NCBI RefSeq assembly: GCF_030848575.1
Contig: NZ_JAVDDX010000002.1
Span: forward strand, 806,001-870,000
Source: Haloarcula sp. H-GB4
GTDB lineage: Archaea; Halobacteriota; Halobacteria; Halobacteriales; Haloarculaceae
Direction of reading: 5' to 3'
DNA length: 64,000 bases
A model generated the notes under the pieces. The model saw only the letters and a program-made list of their open reading frames with translations. It ran no database searches and was not told where the DNA came from. Position 1 is the first letter of the stretch, and each line of letters begins with the position of its first letter. The translations under genes and the position numbers were made by a program. This document shows positions 7,345 through 15,336 of this stretch, piece by piece.

Positions 7345-8739
7345 TCATTGCCACACGTCGCTGGTGCAGTCTCCGTCAGGCCACCGAATCTCGTGGGCCC
7401 GAGCGGGGCCTTCGGGAAGGTCACCGAAGTCCACGAGGAAGTCCCGGTCCAGCGACATCGTTCCCGTTCGCGGGTCCACATCGGCTTTGAGCATCACTGA
7501 CCCGTTCTCGGCTTCCTCGGGGAAGAACTGGTTGTCCCATGAAGAAAACAGCGAGGTCGTCCAGTACAGTCGCTCGCCGTCAAGCGAAAGCTGGAGCATC
7601 TGCGGACCTGCGACAGTGTCACGACCCTGGACCTGTTCGATGTCGCCGAAGTAGCCGCCGATGGAGATGGAATCCGCCTTTCGGGGATTTGACGGGTCCG
7701 AAATGTCGTACATCCACACCTCGCCGTGGAGCCAGTTCGACCCGAAGAGGTAGCGGTCGTCCATCGAAATGAGGATATCCGTCACCAGTGCTGGCACCGG
7801 CATATCCCAGCCCTCGTGCTCGCGGTCATCGAACTCGATGACCGGTTCGGCGTGGTACTTGCCGTCCGACTCGTGGAAGTGAATGATGTTCGAGGACAGC
7901 GCCGCGCCGACGTAGCCGTGGGTGCTCTCGGGCGTGTGCAAGAAGCGGGCTTCCAGCGGAATCAGGCCGTCCTCGCCGAGGTCGATAGTCTGCTCGACGG
8001 TGCCGGCCTCCCAGTCCCAGAAGTTGAGCCGCTGGCCGTACTTCCCGTCCTCGACATCGTCCAGATCGAAGCCGGGGTAGTAGGTTTTCGGGGCTGCCCA
8101 CTCCGTCGAGAGCATCACGTTCTGGCGAGGCTGGTACCAGTAGTCATAGTTCATCTCGATCTCGCCGGGTGGGTCCCACCGGCCCTGTACCTCGAAGTCG
8201 TCGTTCAATTCGAGGAAGCCACCGGGGAGGTCACCGTCGGCATCGCCCAGCATGGAGATGAGGATCTCACCGTCGGGGATGCAGTGGACGGTGTGGGGCG
8301 CGGAGAGGTCGTGGTCGTACACCTCCTCCGGTTCGATGACTTTCGTCAGTTCGGGGTCGCGGCGCTCCTTGGTGTCAACGATGTGAATGCGTGAGGACCG
8401 CTGGCCGGGAATGACGAGATGCCGGCGCTCCAGCCCCTCCATGTGACACGAGGAAGAGCAGGCGTTCCACCCGAAATGGTGGAGTTCGTCGCCCTTGTTC
8501 GGCATCTGGACCCGATTGACGATCTCGCTGTAGGTGTCGGAGTCGGGGTCGACATCGACGACGGCCAGAAAGTCCGGCGCGTCGACGTCCTGACCGACGT
8601 GCAGGCCCATCACGTACGCGGTCTGTTCGGGTTCGGCTTCCTCGATTGCAGCCTGCGGAGTGGCATAGCCCGGCCCCTCATGATCGTGGTCATGATGGTC
8701 GTGTGTCTCGCTCTCGGCTGGCTGCTCTGCATCACTCAT
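7345..8739 (-). CDS. Methanethiol oxidase / SBP56 selenium-binding family protein
   Basis: A 464-residue beta-propeller protein of the SBP56 family; characterised bacterial members are copper-dependent methanethiol oxidases yielding formaldehyde, sulfide and hydrogen peroxide. The family signatures HHFGWNACSSSCH (about residues 88-100), the HTVHCIPDG region, DFEVQGRW and the C-terminal ending GPARAHEIRWPDGDCTSDVWQ are clear. The N terminus carries an added His/Asp tail (THDHHDHDHEG, residues 12-22) that could bind metal. No export signal is seen. A [2Fe-2S] ferredoxin gene follows after 22 bp. Confidence 0.93.
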   Translation of the reverse strand: MSDAEQPAESETHDHHDHDHEGPGYATPQAAIEEAEPEQTAYVMGLHVGQDVDAPDFLAVVDVDPDSDTYSEIVNRVQMPNKGDELHHFGWNACSSSCHMEGLERRHLVIPGQRSSRIHIVDTKERRDPELTKVIEPEEVYDHDLSAPHTVHCIPDGEILISMLGDADGDLPGGFLELNDDFEVQGRWDPPGEIEMNYDYWYQPRQNVMLSTEWAAPKTYYPGFDLDDVEDGKYGQRLNFWDWEAGTVEQTIDLGEDGLIPLEARFLHTPESTHGYVGAALSSNIIHFHESDGKYHAEPVIEFDDREHEGWDMPVPALVTDILISMDDRYLFGSNWLHGEVWMYDISDPSNPRKADSISIGGYFGDIEQVQGRDTVAGPQMLQLSLDGERLYWTTSLFSSWDNQFFPEEAENGSVMLKADVDPRTGTMSLDRDFLVDFGDLPEGPARAHEIRWPDGDCTSDVWQ

Positions 8740-8851
8740 GCGTGTTAGTTACAGACACATTATGTTTTAGTGACGTATTCCGGCTGAAACAGCCGCTACA
8801 TGCGGTGTGGTAATGATGGCGTCCGGAGCGATGCACGGGCCACCGCCAGCT

Positions 8852-9754
8852 TCATCCCAGTTGTCGCCAGCTCCAGATCGGTTCCCAGTCGAGCAGCCGC
8901 TCGGCTTTCGTCGTGTCGATGAGCGCTGTGTACAGGTTCTCGTCGTCGGCTGCCGGTCCCCGGTAGTCAGCCTCGGGGTACAGCTCCGCCGCGAGTTCAG
9001 CGCTCGGTGTCTCAGCGCTCGTGTCCGGAGCCGACACCCAGAGCCGCTGGTGGCCGGCGAACGACGCCTCGATGGCTGCCTCGACAAGCGTGACAGCATC
9101 AGTGGCGTGGATGTAGCCACAGAGCGTGTTGCGCTGGGTGTGGAAATGGTCCGAGTTCCGGAGCCCAGCGAGGGTACGGTCAGCCTCGACGAACGTCTTG
9201 CGGGCCAAGTCGTCATCGACCACCCACGGAAACCGAAGCGACGTGATGGTCTCCGGCGCGTCCGCGCTCCGGCGGGCGAATCCGTCAGCGACGATCTCCA
9301 GCGTCTGTTTTCCCATTGCGTACGGGTTCGATGGCGTGAGTCGGTGGTTCTCATCAATCGGGAGGTAGTCAACCGTGATAGGGTCCGGTTCGAACCCGCC
9401 GCCGATGGCGCTGAAACTTGACGCCAGAGCGACCGTGTCGATACCCAGTTCGCCGGCCGCTTCCAGTACGTGATAGCTGGACATGACGTTGCTCTCGTAG
9501 GTCCGGTATCCCGGCGTCTGGTCGGGCGTGGGAATCATGCCGAGGTGGACGACAGCGTCGACATCGCTCTTTGCGAGTGCGCCGTACACCTCGCCCGCGT
9601 CGAGCAGGTCGGTCCTGACGTATGCGTCCGAATGGTCTTCCTCTCGTTTCCCACGGGAGAGGTTGACCGTTCGATACCCCTGTGCGGTCAGGTGTTCGAG
9701 GACATGCTGGCCGACACGGCCGTTGCCGCCGGTGACGGCGACCGATTCAGGCAT
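8852..9754 (-). CDS. NAD-dependent epimerase/dehydratase
   Basis: A 300-residue extended short-chain dehydrogenase. The start is the ATG of MPESVAVTGGNGRVG; the dinucleotide-binding TGGNGRVGQ is at about residues 8-16. The catalytic YxxxK occurs as YAMGK around residue 140, preceded by SSFSAIGG holding the catalytic Ser region. Members act on nucleotide sugars or similar substrates; the substrate cannot be read here. A second Rossmann gene lies 60 bp upstream on the same strand, so the two may form an operon, although they are not close paralogues. Confidence 0.85.
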   Translation of the reverse strand: MPESVAVTGGNGRVGQHVLEHLTAQGYRTVNLSRGKREEDHSDAYVRTDLLDAGEVYGALAKSDVDAVVHLGMIPTPDQTPGYRTYESNVMSSYHVLEAAGELGIDTVALASSFSAIGGGFEPDPITVDYLPIDENHRLTPSNPYAMGKQTLEIVADGFARRSADAPETITSLRFPWVVDDDLARKTFVEADRTLAGLRNSDHFHTQRNTLCGYIHATDAVTLVEAAIEASFAGHQRLWVSAPDTSAETPSAELAAELYPEADYRGPAADDENLYTALIDTTKAERLLDWEPIWSWRQLG

Positions 9755-9814
9755 GTGAGGGTATGCAGCAGACAGGCTCAAAGGAATTCCGCCGGGACAC
9801 ATCGAAGCCGGTCG

Positions 9815-10699
9815 TCACGCCGCAGCGAGCGCCTTCCGAACGGCGTCCTTGATCGGCGTCTGTTCGATCGGCACGACGTCCTGCAGGTCGATTTCCGGGT
9901 CGACCGTGACCGGGTTCCGCATGCTCTCGGCCAGCGGCCGGGCGATGGCGTACTGTACGTCTGTCGTAAATCGAAGCCAGTGCGAGGACAGACCGGGCGT
10001 CATCACTGGCACAGGGACAATAAACACCCGCTTGCCCTTCTCTGCCGCGGTGAGTTTCAGCAACGACTCGTAGGACCACACTGACGGCCCGCCGATGTCG
10101 TAGGTCTCGCCGCGAGTCTCGTCGGTACCGAGTAACGCCACAAGGTAGCTAATCGCGTCGTCGACGCCAATGGGCTGACACGGCGTTCGAACCCATTTCG
10201 GGACGAGCATCAGCGGCAGGCGGTCGGTCAGGTCGTCGACGATCCGAAAGCTCGCACTCTCCGGGCCGATGATAACCGCCGCCCGGAGCACTGTCAGGTC
10301 GAATGACCCCTCCACCAGCACCGATTCGACTTCGCGCCGCGACGCCAGATGTGGCGAGAGGTTCTCCTCGTCACCGCTGATACCGCTGAGATAGACGACA
10401 CGGTCGACACCCGCAGCTGACGCCGAGTCAGCGAACCGGCGAGCGTAGCGACGGTCTAGCTCAGCGAAGTTCTCGGAGGTGAGCGAGTGGATGAGGTAGT
10501 ACGCAACGTCGATATCGTCACAGAGACCGTCAAGGGAGTCCGGGTCGCCGAGGTCGCCCTCAAATGGCTCAACCCCTTCAGGAAAGGACTCCTCGCTCGC
10601 GCTCCGGGAGAACGCCACCACATCGTGGCCTGCGTCGTCCAAGGCACGAACCAGTCGCCGTCCGATGAATCCGGTCGCACCCACAACGAGCACACGCAT
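9815..10699 (-). CDS. NAD(P)-binding Rossmann protein, NmrA/NDUFA9-like
   Basis: A 294-residue atypical short-chain dehydrogenase, starting at MRVLVVGATGFIGRR with the GATGFIG nucleotide-binding loop at residues 7-13. YYLIHSL (about 67-73) and VVYLSGISG are typical of the NmrA/complex I 39-kDa-subunit branch. The classic YxxxK is replaced by HLASRREVE, so it may be a non-catalytic NAD(P) binder or reductase-like protein. Such proteins in haloarchaea are annotated as nucleoside-diphosphate-sugar epimerases; the real role is unknown. It sits between the tRNA-Arg gene and the 8852-9754 epimerase. Confidence 0.83.
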   Translation of the reverse strand: MRVLVVGATGFIGRRLVRALDDAGHDVVAFSRSASEESFPEGVEPFEGDLGDPDSLDGLCDDIDVAYYLIHSLTSENFAELDRRYARRFADSASAAGVDRVVYLSGISGDEENLSPHLASRREVESVLVEGSFDLTVLRAAVIIGPESASFRIVDDLTDRLPLMLVPKWVRTPCQPIGVDDAISYLVALLGTDETRGETYDIGGPSVWSYESLLKLTAAEKGKRVFIVPVPVMTPGLSSHWLRFTTDVQYAIARPLAESMRNPVTVDPEIDLQDVVPIEQTPIKDAVRKALAAA

Positions 10700-10814
10700 G
10701 TGTTCGTACCTTGTGTCGGAACCCCAAGGACGTTGCGGCGATTCCCTTGCAGTCCTGTCGATGTCCGGGACCGCAGAACAAGACACATCGCCTATACAGT
10801 GGGTCGCAGAAAGC

Positions 10815-10886
10815 GGGCGGCGAGGGATTTGAACCCCCGACCATCTGGTCCGGAACCAGGCGTTCTGTCCGCTGAACTAGCCGCCC
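10815..10886 (-). tRNA. tRNA-Arg (anticodon CCG)
   Basis: Reading the minus strand gives a full cloverleaf of 72 nt: acceptor GGGCGGC pairs with GCCGCCC, D-arm GTTC/GAAC, anticodon loop TTCCGGA with anticodon CCG, variable TGGTC, and T-arm with loop TTCAAAT. The anticodon stem has one mismatch at its first pair (C27-A43). There is no intron and no encoded CCA. It decodes CGG arginine codons. The gene lies 116 bp upstream of the 9815-10699 coding region. Confidence 0.95.
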
Positions 10887-10975
10887 ACAGAAAACGGTAT
10901 CAGACTGTCCGTCTTAACGGTTGTGAACCACCGGGGCGAACAGCGGGACTATCGTGTTTGTGGAGCAGTCCCTCC

Positions 10976-11560
10976 TCACTCGTCGAACCAAGCCTCCGCA
11001 CGAGTCTTGAGTGATTCACCGACCGACTGCGGCTTCGTGTTCACCCAGGCTGCACCGTTCAGTTCGCTTGGCTGGATCGAGATACACCCGTTGCGATACC
11101 GGCCATCGAAGTACGCCCAGAGCGTATGCAGTCGTTCATCGGAGCCATCAGCCACTGTCCGCAGGTGTTCGAGGCGAAAGCAGTCCTGTACTGTACACTC
11201 GATACCTGTTTCCTCATGTACTTCACGGACAGCAGCGTCTTCAAAGGTCTCACCGGACTCAACACCACCGCCGGGGACTTGCCACGTCGCGCTACCGCGA
11301 TGGAGGATCATAAGGACCCGAGTCCCGTCCTGCTGGTCGTTCGGTCCCATCGAGTCAGACAATTCGGCCGCTTGCTCGGGCGCCCGGACCACCCAGACGT
11401 ACCCGCTGCCGACGTAGCCGTCGCGGACGACCGTCCGAAGGTAGTCGAAGAGTTCGTCGGACACAACCTCGTCTTTGTCACGCACGGAGACACCGTCGTA
11501 GTGGTCAAGCAGTCGGTCTTTACACGTCCGGACTCGCGTTTCGTTCAACTCGGCGGGCAT
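10976..11560 (-). CDS. Nudix hydrolase
   Basis: A 194-residue protein with a complete Nudix box at about residues 97-119: GGGVESGE then REVHEETGI, matching Gx5Ex7REuxEExGu. The preceding LMILHRGSATWQVPGG is the usual entry strand. About 75 residues of N-terminal sequence before the Nudix fold are haloarchaea-specific and charged. Nudix enzymes hydrolyse nucleoside diphosphates linked to another group; the substrate cannot be read. It is a single gene between tRNA-Arg and the membrane-anchored ferredoxin gene, in the same direction as both. Confidence 0.9.
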   Translation of the reverse strand: MPAELNETRVRTCKDRLLDHYDGVSVRDKDEVVSDELFDYLRTVVRDGYVGSGYVWVVRAPEQAAELSDSMGPNDQQDGTRVLMILHRGSATWQVPGGGVESGETFEDAAVREVHEETGIECTVQDCFRLEHLRTVADGSDERLHTLWAYFDGRYRNGCISIQPSELNGAAWVNTKPQSVGESLKTRAEAWFDE

Positions 11561-11608
11561 AACAGGTCAGCACAAAGAGCGGCGATAAAATGTGAGTGAG
11601 CGGTGGTC

Positions 11609-12193
11609 TCAGGGCGACTCGCCGGTTTCGAGGGTAAAGTCGCTGGTCGGATAGGCGACACAGGTCAGGCAGTACCCTTCTTCCATGTCGTCGTCCATCA
11701 GCGAGTCGTTGTTGCTGTGGCGGATGTAGTCCTCGGCCGGGCCGTCCTCGATGTGGCCGGCACAGGAAATACACTGGCCCTCGCGGCAGGCGTAGGGGAG
11801 GTCCCAGCCCTCCTCTTCGCCGGCGTCGAGAATCGGCTCGTTGTTGGCGACCTCGATTGTCTCTCCTTCCTTGGCGAATTCGATTTCGTAGTACTCGACC
11901 TCGTCGTCGGCGATGTCATCGGGGTCGAAGCCTTCGTCTTCTTCCTCGACTGCTTCACCTTCGCCGAGTTCGCCTTCGGCCTCACCAGCCGGAATCGCTG
12001 CGGCACCGCCACCACCGATAGAACGGTTGTACGGCTCCGGGAAGTCCGTCTCAGGGACTGTCGCAGCCCGCTGCTCGAGGACCTCCTGAGAGATATCTTC
12101 CGGTGCCTCCCAACCGGTCCCTTTGGCGTAGTGGAGCGCGACCACTATCAGGGTAAGCGTGGCCCCGACGGCGACTCCAACGAGTTCTACCAT
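11609..12193 (-). CDS. Membrane-anchored [2Fe-2S] ferredoxin-like protein
   Basis: A 194-residue protein with three parts: an N-terminal membrane helix (VELVGVAVGATLTLIVVALHY, about residues 2-22), a long acidic linker rich in Glu and Gly (about 60-95), and a plant-type [2Fe-2S] domain with CREGQCISC (C-x4-C-x2-C) and a fourth Cys in CLTC. The ATG at 12193 is preferred to a GTG two codons upstream. The ferredoxin domain probably faces the cytoplasm (positively charged residues follow the helix). It may serve a membrane-bound redox partner; none is adjacent. Confidence 0.88.
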   Translation of the reverse strand: MVELVGVAVGATLTLIVVALHYAKGTGWEAPEDISQEVLEQRAATVPETDFPEPYNRSIGGGGAAAIPAGEAEGELGEGEAVEEEDEGFDPDDIADDEVEYYEIEFAKEGETIEVANNEPILDAGEEEGWDLPYACREGQCISCAGHIEDGPAEDYIRHSNNDSLMDDDMEEGYCLTCVAYPTSDFTLETGESP

Positions 12194-12325
12194 GTGCACG
12201 GCTATGGAATACTGGTTTAATTAGCTGTTGTTTCACCCGCAGCCACCCGCGAACGGCCCGGCCATCAGATGACTATGTGCTCGGCGGATGCAATTAATTT
12301 CCACATTGTTTAGTAACCTCAATTA

Positions 12326-12787
12326 ATGAAAGAGCATATGGGACTAAAAGATTCGTGGAACAATCTCGGTACCGCAGGGAAGGTACTCGTCGGATTGGGT
12401 GTTGGTATGGCTGTCCTGTTTATCCTGATTCCGCTTGTCATCATCGTCGCGGCGGTAGTTGCATCCTTCGTGTTAGGTATGGGTAGCGGTGGAGGCGACG
12501 TAGCTGTGGCCCCGCAGGCCTCGTTCTCGTTCGAGTACGAGCAGACACCAGACGGGGTAGTTACTGTCGTGACGCACGACGGCGGTGATACGATCAGCGC
12601 GGAGCAACTCACTATCGAAGTGGCAGACGGACAAACAGTAGGGTGGAACAGTGACGACGGCGAAGTGACTGTCGGCGATCAGTCAAGCGTTAGCGTCGAG
12701 GGCGGAGACGAAGTCAGCCTCGTCTGGCACGGAGACGACCAGACAACAGTGCTGGCAAGAAGTACTGCACCGGCAAGCGAATACTGA
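12326..12787 (+). CDS. Type IV pilin-like or surface-anchored beta-domain protein
   Basis: A 153-residue protein with one strong membrane helix (about residues 19-50, VLVGLGVGMAVLFILIPLVI onward) and a C-terminal extracytoplasmic beta domain whose opening, APQASFSFEYEQTPDG, recalls the C-terminal domains of haloarchaeal pilins (DUF1628-like). No prepilin-peptidase site (basic residue-Gly before the hydrophobic stretch) is visible, so it is more likely a membrane-anchored relative than a processed pilin. Two in-frame ATGs (12326, 12338) are possible starts; the second gives MGLKDSWNN. It is a lone gene with an AT-rich upstream region. Confidence 0.68.
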   Translation: MKEHMGLKDSWNNLGTAGKVLVGLGVGMAVLFILIPLVIIVAAVVASFVLGMGSGGGDVAVAPQASFSFEYEQTPDGVVTVVTHDGGDTISAEQLTIEVADGQTVGWNSDDGEVTVGDQSSVSVEGGDEVSLVWHGDDQTTVLARSTAPASEY

Positions 12788-12805
12788 AGCGACGCGGGAA
12801 CACAC

Positions 12806-13705
12806 TCACTCCCGTCGTGGGACCTCGTGGCGACCGAAGCCGTATCGGAGTCGGCTGGCAAGGCGGCGCGAGAAGCGCCCGTCATCGGCCCGCGAGCCGA
12901 ACCGCTCGGCCAGCGACTGGTAGATAAGCGGCACCGGGACTTCCTGTTCGAGTGCCTCCTGCACGGTCCAGGTGCCGGTCGACCCGCCTTCGACGCGGTC
13001 AGCCACGTCGCCGAGGTCGTTGCCTTCCTCGCGGAACGCCTCCTCGCAGAGTTCCAGCAGCCACGATCGGATGACGGCCCCGTTGTTCCAGGTGTTGGCG
13101 ACCGATTCGAGATCGAGGTCGTACCGGCCGTTTGCCAGCAGTTCGAAGCCCTCGCCGTAGGTCTGCATCAGGGCGTACTCGACGCCGTTGTGGACCATCT
13201 TGACGTAGTGGCCCGAGCCAGCCGGCCCCATCCGGTCGTGGCCGTCGGGGCCGGTCGCGACAGCATCGAAGACAGGGACCAGTTCGTCGTAGGCCCACTT
13301 CGGGCCGCCGACCATCAGCGAGAAGCCGAGTTCCGCACCGGCTGGGCCGCCGGAGGTGCCACAGTCGAGGTAGGCCGCGTCGGTGGACTCGGCGCGGCGA
13401 ACTGAATCCTCGAAGTAGGAATTGCCGCCGTCAACCACGATGTCATCGCTGTCAAGTGTCGGAGTCAATTCGTCCAGCGCGGCGTCGACCGGGTCGCCGG
13501 CCGGGACCATCAGCCAGATCCGTTTCTCCGAGCCGAGTTTCTCCACAAGGTCTGCGATGGACGATGCCGGCCGAGCACCAGCGTCTGCCGCGTCAGCGAC
13601 GCTCTCCTCGTCGATATCGAAGACGACGACTTCGTGGCCGGCTTCGAGTACGCGGTCGACGACGATGCGGCCCATGCGTCCGAGTCCGATGACGCCAAGT
13701 TCCAT
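12806..13705 (-). CDS. gndA: 6-phosphogluconate dehydrogenase (decarboxylating)
   Basis: A 299-residue short-form 6-phosphogluconate dehydrogenase, which oxidatively decarboxylates 6-phosphogluconate to ribulose 5-phosphate. The NAD(P)-binding GLGRMGR (residues 7-13), the substrate-binding GGNSYFEDS (about 92-100), CGTSGGPAGAE (about 113-123) and the catalytic-Lys segment HYVKMVHNGVEY (about 165-176) are all present. The roughly 300-residue form lacks the long C-terminal part of the E. coli enzyme, as is usual for this branch. In haloarchaea this supports an oxidative pentose phosphate route. The gene is convergent with the pilin-like gene. Confidence 0.93.
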   Translation of the reverse strand: MELGVIGLGRMGRIVVDRVLEAGHEVVVFDIDEESVADAADAGARPASSIADLVEKLGSEKRIWLMVPAGDPVDAALDELTPTLDSDDIVVDGGNSYFEDSVRRAESTDAAYLDCGTSGGPAGAELGFSLMVGGPKWAYDELVPVFDAVATGPDGHDRMGPAGSGHYVKMVHNGVEYALMQTYGEGFELLANGRYDLDLESVANTWNNGAVIRSWLLELCEEAFREEGNDLGDVADRVEGGSTGTWTVQEALEQEVPVPLIYQSLAERFGSRADDGRFSRRLASRLRYGFGRHEVPRRE

Positions 13706-13969
13706 ACCGAGGAGTCACCGACCGAACAGGTAGAGGTTGCGATTCGACAGAAAAGCGTGGCACGAACACCACCCGTGCCGTCGTCAGTCATGGCGCCGTC
13801 GCCAACCGGCTATCCCTGAAGCGACCGTGGGAGAATCGCCACGAGTCCTGTCCCGTACTGCACCGAATAGTCCGGCTCTGGAACGCAAAAAATCCACGGA
13901 AAATACTCACCTCGGCCGTGACAATTTGGGGACCACTGCCGTTTTGTTCCGGCCACACCTGCTGAGGAT

Positions 13970-15067
13970 ATGGACGACCGAATACGCGAACACGCCCGGA
14001 TTCTCGTTGACTGGAGCGCTCGCATCGACGCGGGCGACGACGTGGTGCTGGCCGTTGAGGACGGTGCCCACGACCTCGCAGTCGCCGTGGCCGAACAGCT
14101 GGGTGACCGCGGCGCGAACCTCCTGTCGACGTATCAGTCAGACGAACTCACGCGGGCCTATCTGCAGGCCCACGACGGGTCATTCACCGAGAACCCCGAG
14201 TACGAACTGGCGCTGTACGAGCGAGCCGACAGCGTGCTGTTCCTGAAAGGGTCGCGAAATACCACCGAGACAGCCGACGTGGACAGCGACCGGCGGCAGG
14301 CGTACTCGACGGCTCGACAGGAAATCAGAGAGGCCCGGCTGGACACCGACTGGGTATCGACACAGCATCCGACGCGGGCGATGGCCCAGCAGGCCGGAAT
14401 GGCCTACGACACCTATCAGGACTTCGTCTACGACGCGACGCTGCGGGACTGGGAGGCACTGGCGGATGAACAGGCCCGGCTAAAGGATATTCTCGACGAC
14501 GGCAAAGAGGTCCGAATAGTCGCCAACGGCACAGACATCACGCTGTTCATCGACGGCCGCATCGCCGTCAACTCCGCCGCCAGCGTAGCGTACGACTCGC
14601 ACAACCTCCCCTCCGGCGAAGTGTTTACCGCGCCCTACGACACCGCCGGCGTCGTCACCTTCGACGTTCCGATGACGATACAGGGTCGCCGCATCAAAAA
14701 CGTCGAAATGACGTTCAAAGACGGCGTCGTCGTCGACTGGTCGGCCGAACAGGGCGAGGCAGTCATCGACGAAATCATCGGGACCGACAGCGGCTCCCGC
14801 CAACTGGGCGAACTCGGTATCGGGATGAACCGCGGCGTCGACCGCATCACCGATAACATCCTCTTCGACGAGAAGATGGGCGGAACAGTCCATCTCGCGC
14901 TCGGACGTGCGTACGATGCCTGCCTCCCCAAGGGCGAATCCGGCAACGACAGCGCCGTCCACGAGGACCTCATCACGACGATGGGCGAGGGGTCGCGGCT
15001 CGAAGTCGACGGGGAAGTCGTCCAGAAGGACGGCGTATTCCGCTGGGAAGACGGCTTCGAAGGGTAG
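13970..15067 (+). CDS. Aminopeptidase, M29 (AmpS/T) family
   Basis: A 365-residue cytosolic aminopeptidase related to thermophilic aminopeptidase T/AmpS, which uses two metal ions. Visible signatures are NEMT-like VEMTFKDGVVVDWSAEQGE (about 243-261), RQLGELGIGMNRGVDR (about 280-295), and MGGTVHLALGRAYDA (about 304-318) carrying the metal-binding His. Length is slightly under the 400 usual for the family. The start follows an AT-poor 264-bp divergent spacer from gndA. It ends opposite arlJ, with hairpins between the two. Confidence 0.9.
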   Translation: MDDRIREHARILVDWSARIDAGDDVVLAVEDGAHDLAVAVAEQLGDRGANLLSTYQSDELTRAYLQAHDGSFTENPEYELALYERADSVLFLKGSRNTTETADVDSDRRQAYSTARQEIREARLDTDWVSTQHPTRAMAQQAGMAYDTYQDFVYDATLRDWEALADEQARLKDILDDGKEVRIVANGTDITLFIDGRIAVNSAASVAYDSHNLPSGEVFTAPYDTAGVVTFDVPMTIQGRRIKNVEMTFKDGVVVDWSAEQGEAVIDEIIGTDSGSRQLGELGIGMNRGVDRITDNILFDEKMGGTVHLALGRAYDACLPKGESGNDSAVHEDLITTMGEGSRLEVDGEVVQKDGVFRWEDGFEG

Positions 15068-15220
15068 CTGTCGCGGGACTGCGGTGCTGTGGGCCGGGAA
15101 TAGATGTTCTGATGCCGTGGGCCGGGAGCGCCCTCCGTGGCGCGACTCGGGGAAGGGCAGGTCTGCCGAGGGCTGTACTGATGCTGTTGTGATGTACCGC
15201 GAGCGGAGCGAGCGGTTTCA

Positions 15221-15252
15221 CTCCGAGCGCGGCCCCAGGCCGCGACTCGGAG
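15221..15252 (+). terminator. Hairpin and T-run after the M29 peptidase gene
   Basis: The segment 15221-15252 folds as CTCCGAG-CGCGGCC, loop CCA, GGCCGCG-(bulged A)-CTCGGAG, a 14-bp stem with one bulge, and is followed by GTCGTTTTTAG. This is terminator-like for the plus-strand aminopeptidase gene and lies in the 269-bp gap between convergent genes. Confidence 0.55.
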
Positions 15253-15292
15253 GTCGTTTTTAGCGTAGATTTTTGCGAGGAGCCCTCCCACA

Positions 15293-15309
15293 GCGGCGCG
15301 AAGCGCCGC
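15293..15309 (-). terminator. Hairpin after arlJ
   Basis: GCGGCGC (15293-15299) pairs perfectly with GCGCCGC (15303-15309) around a GAA loop. It lies 27 bases beyond the arlJ stop, with T-rich sequence (TAAAAATCTACGC on the minus strand) further on, and could end arlJ operon transcripts. The flanking arms (CCCTCC and GGAAGGG) partly extend the pairing. Confidence 0.4.
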
Positions 15310-15336
15310 GAGGAAGGGCGACGAAGTAAAAAGGTA

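Noticed and set aside
7323-7481. N-terminal extension of the 2Fe-2S ferredoxin
   Set aside because: It overlaps the 3' end of the methanethiol-oxidase gene in another frame and has non-acidic, Arg/Trp-rich composition; the ATG at 7322 fits the ferredoxin fold.
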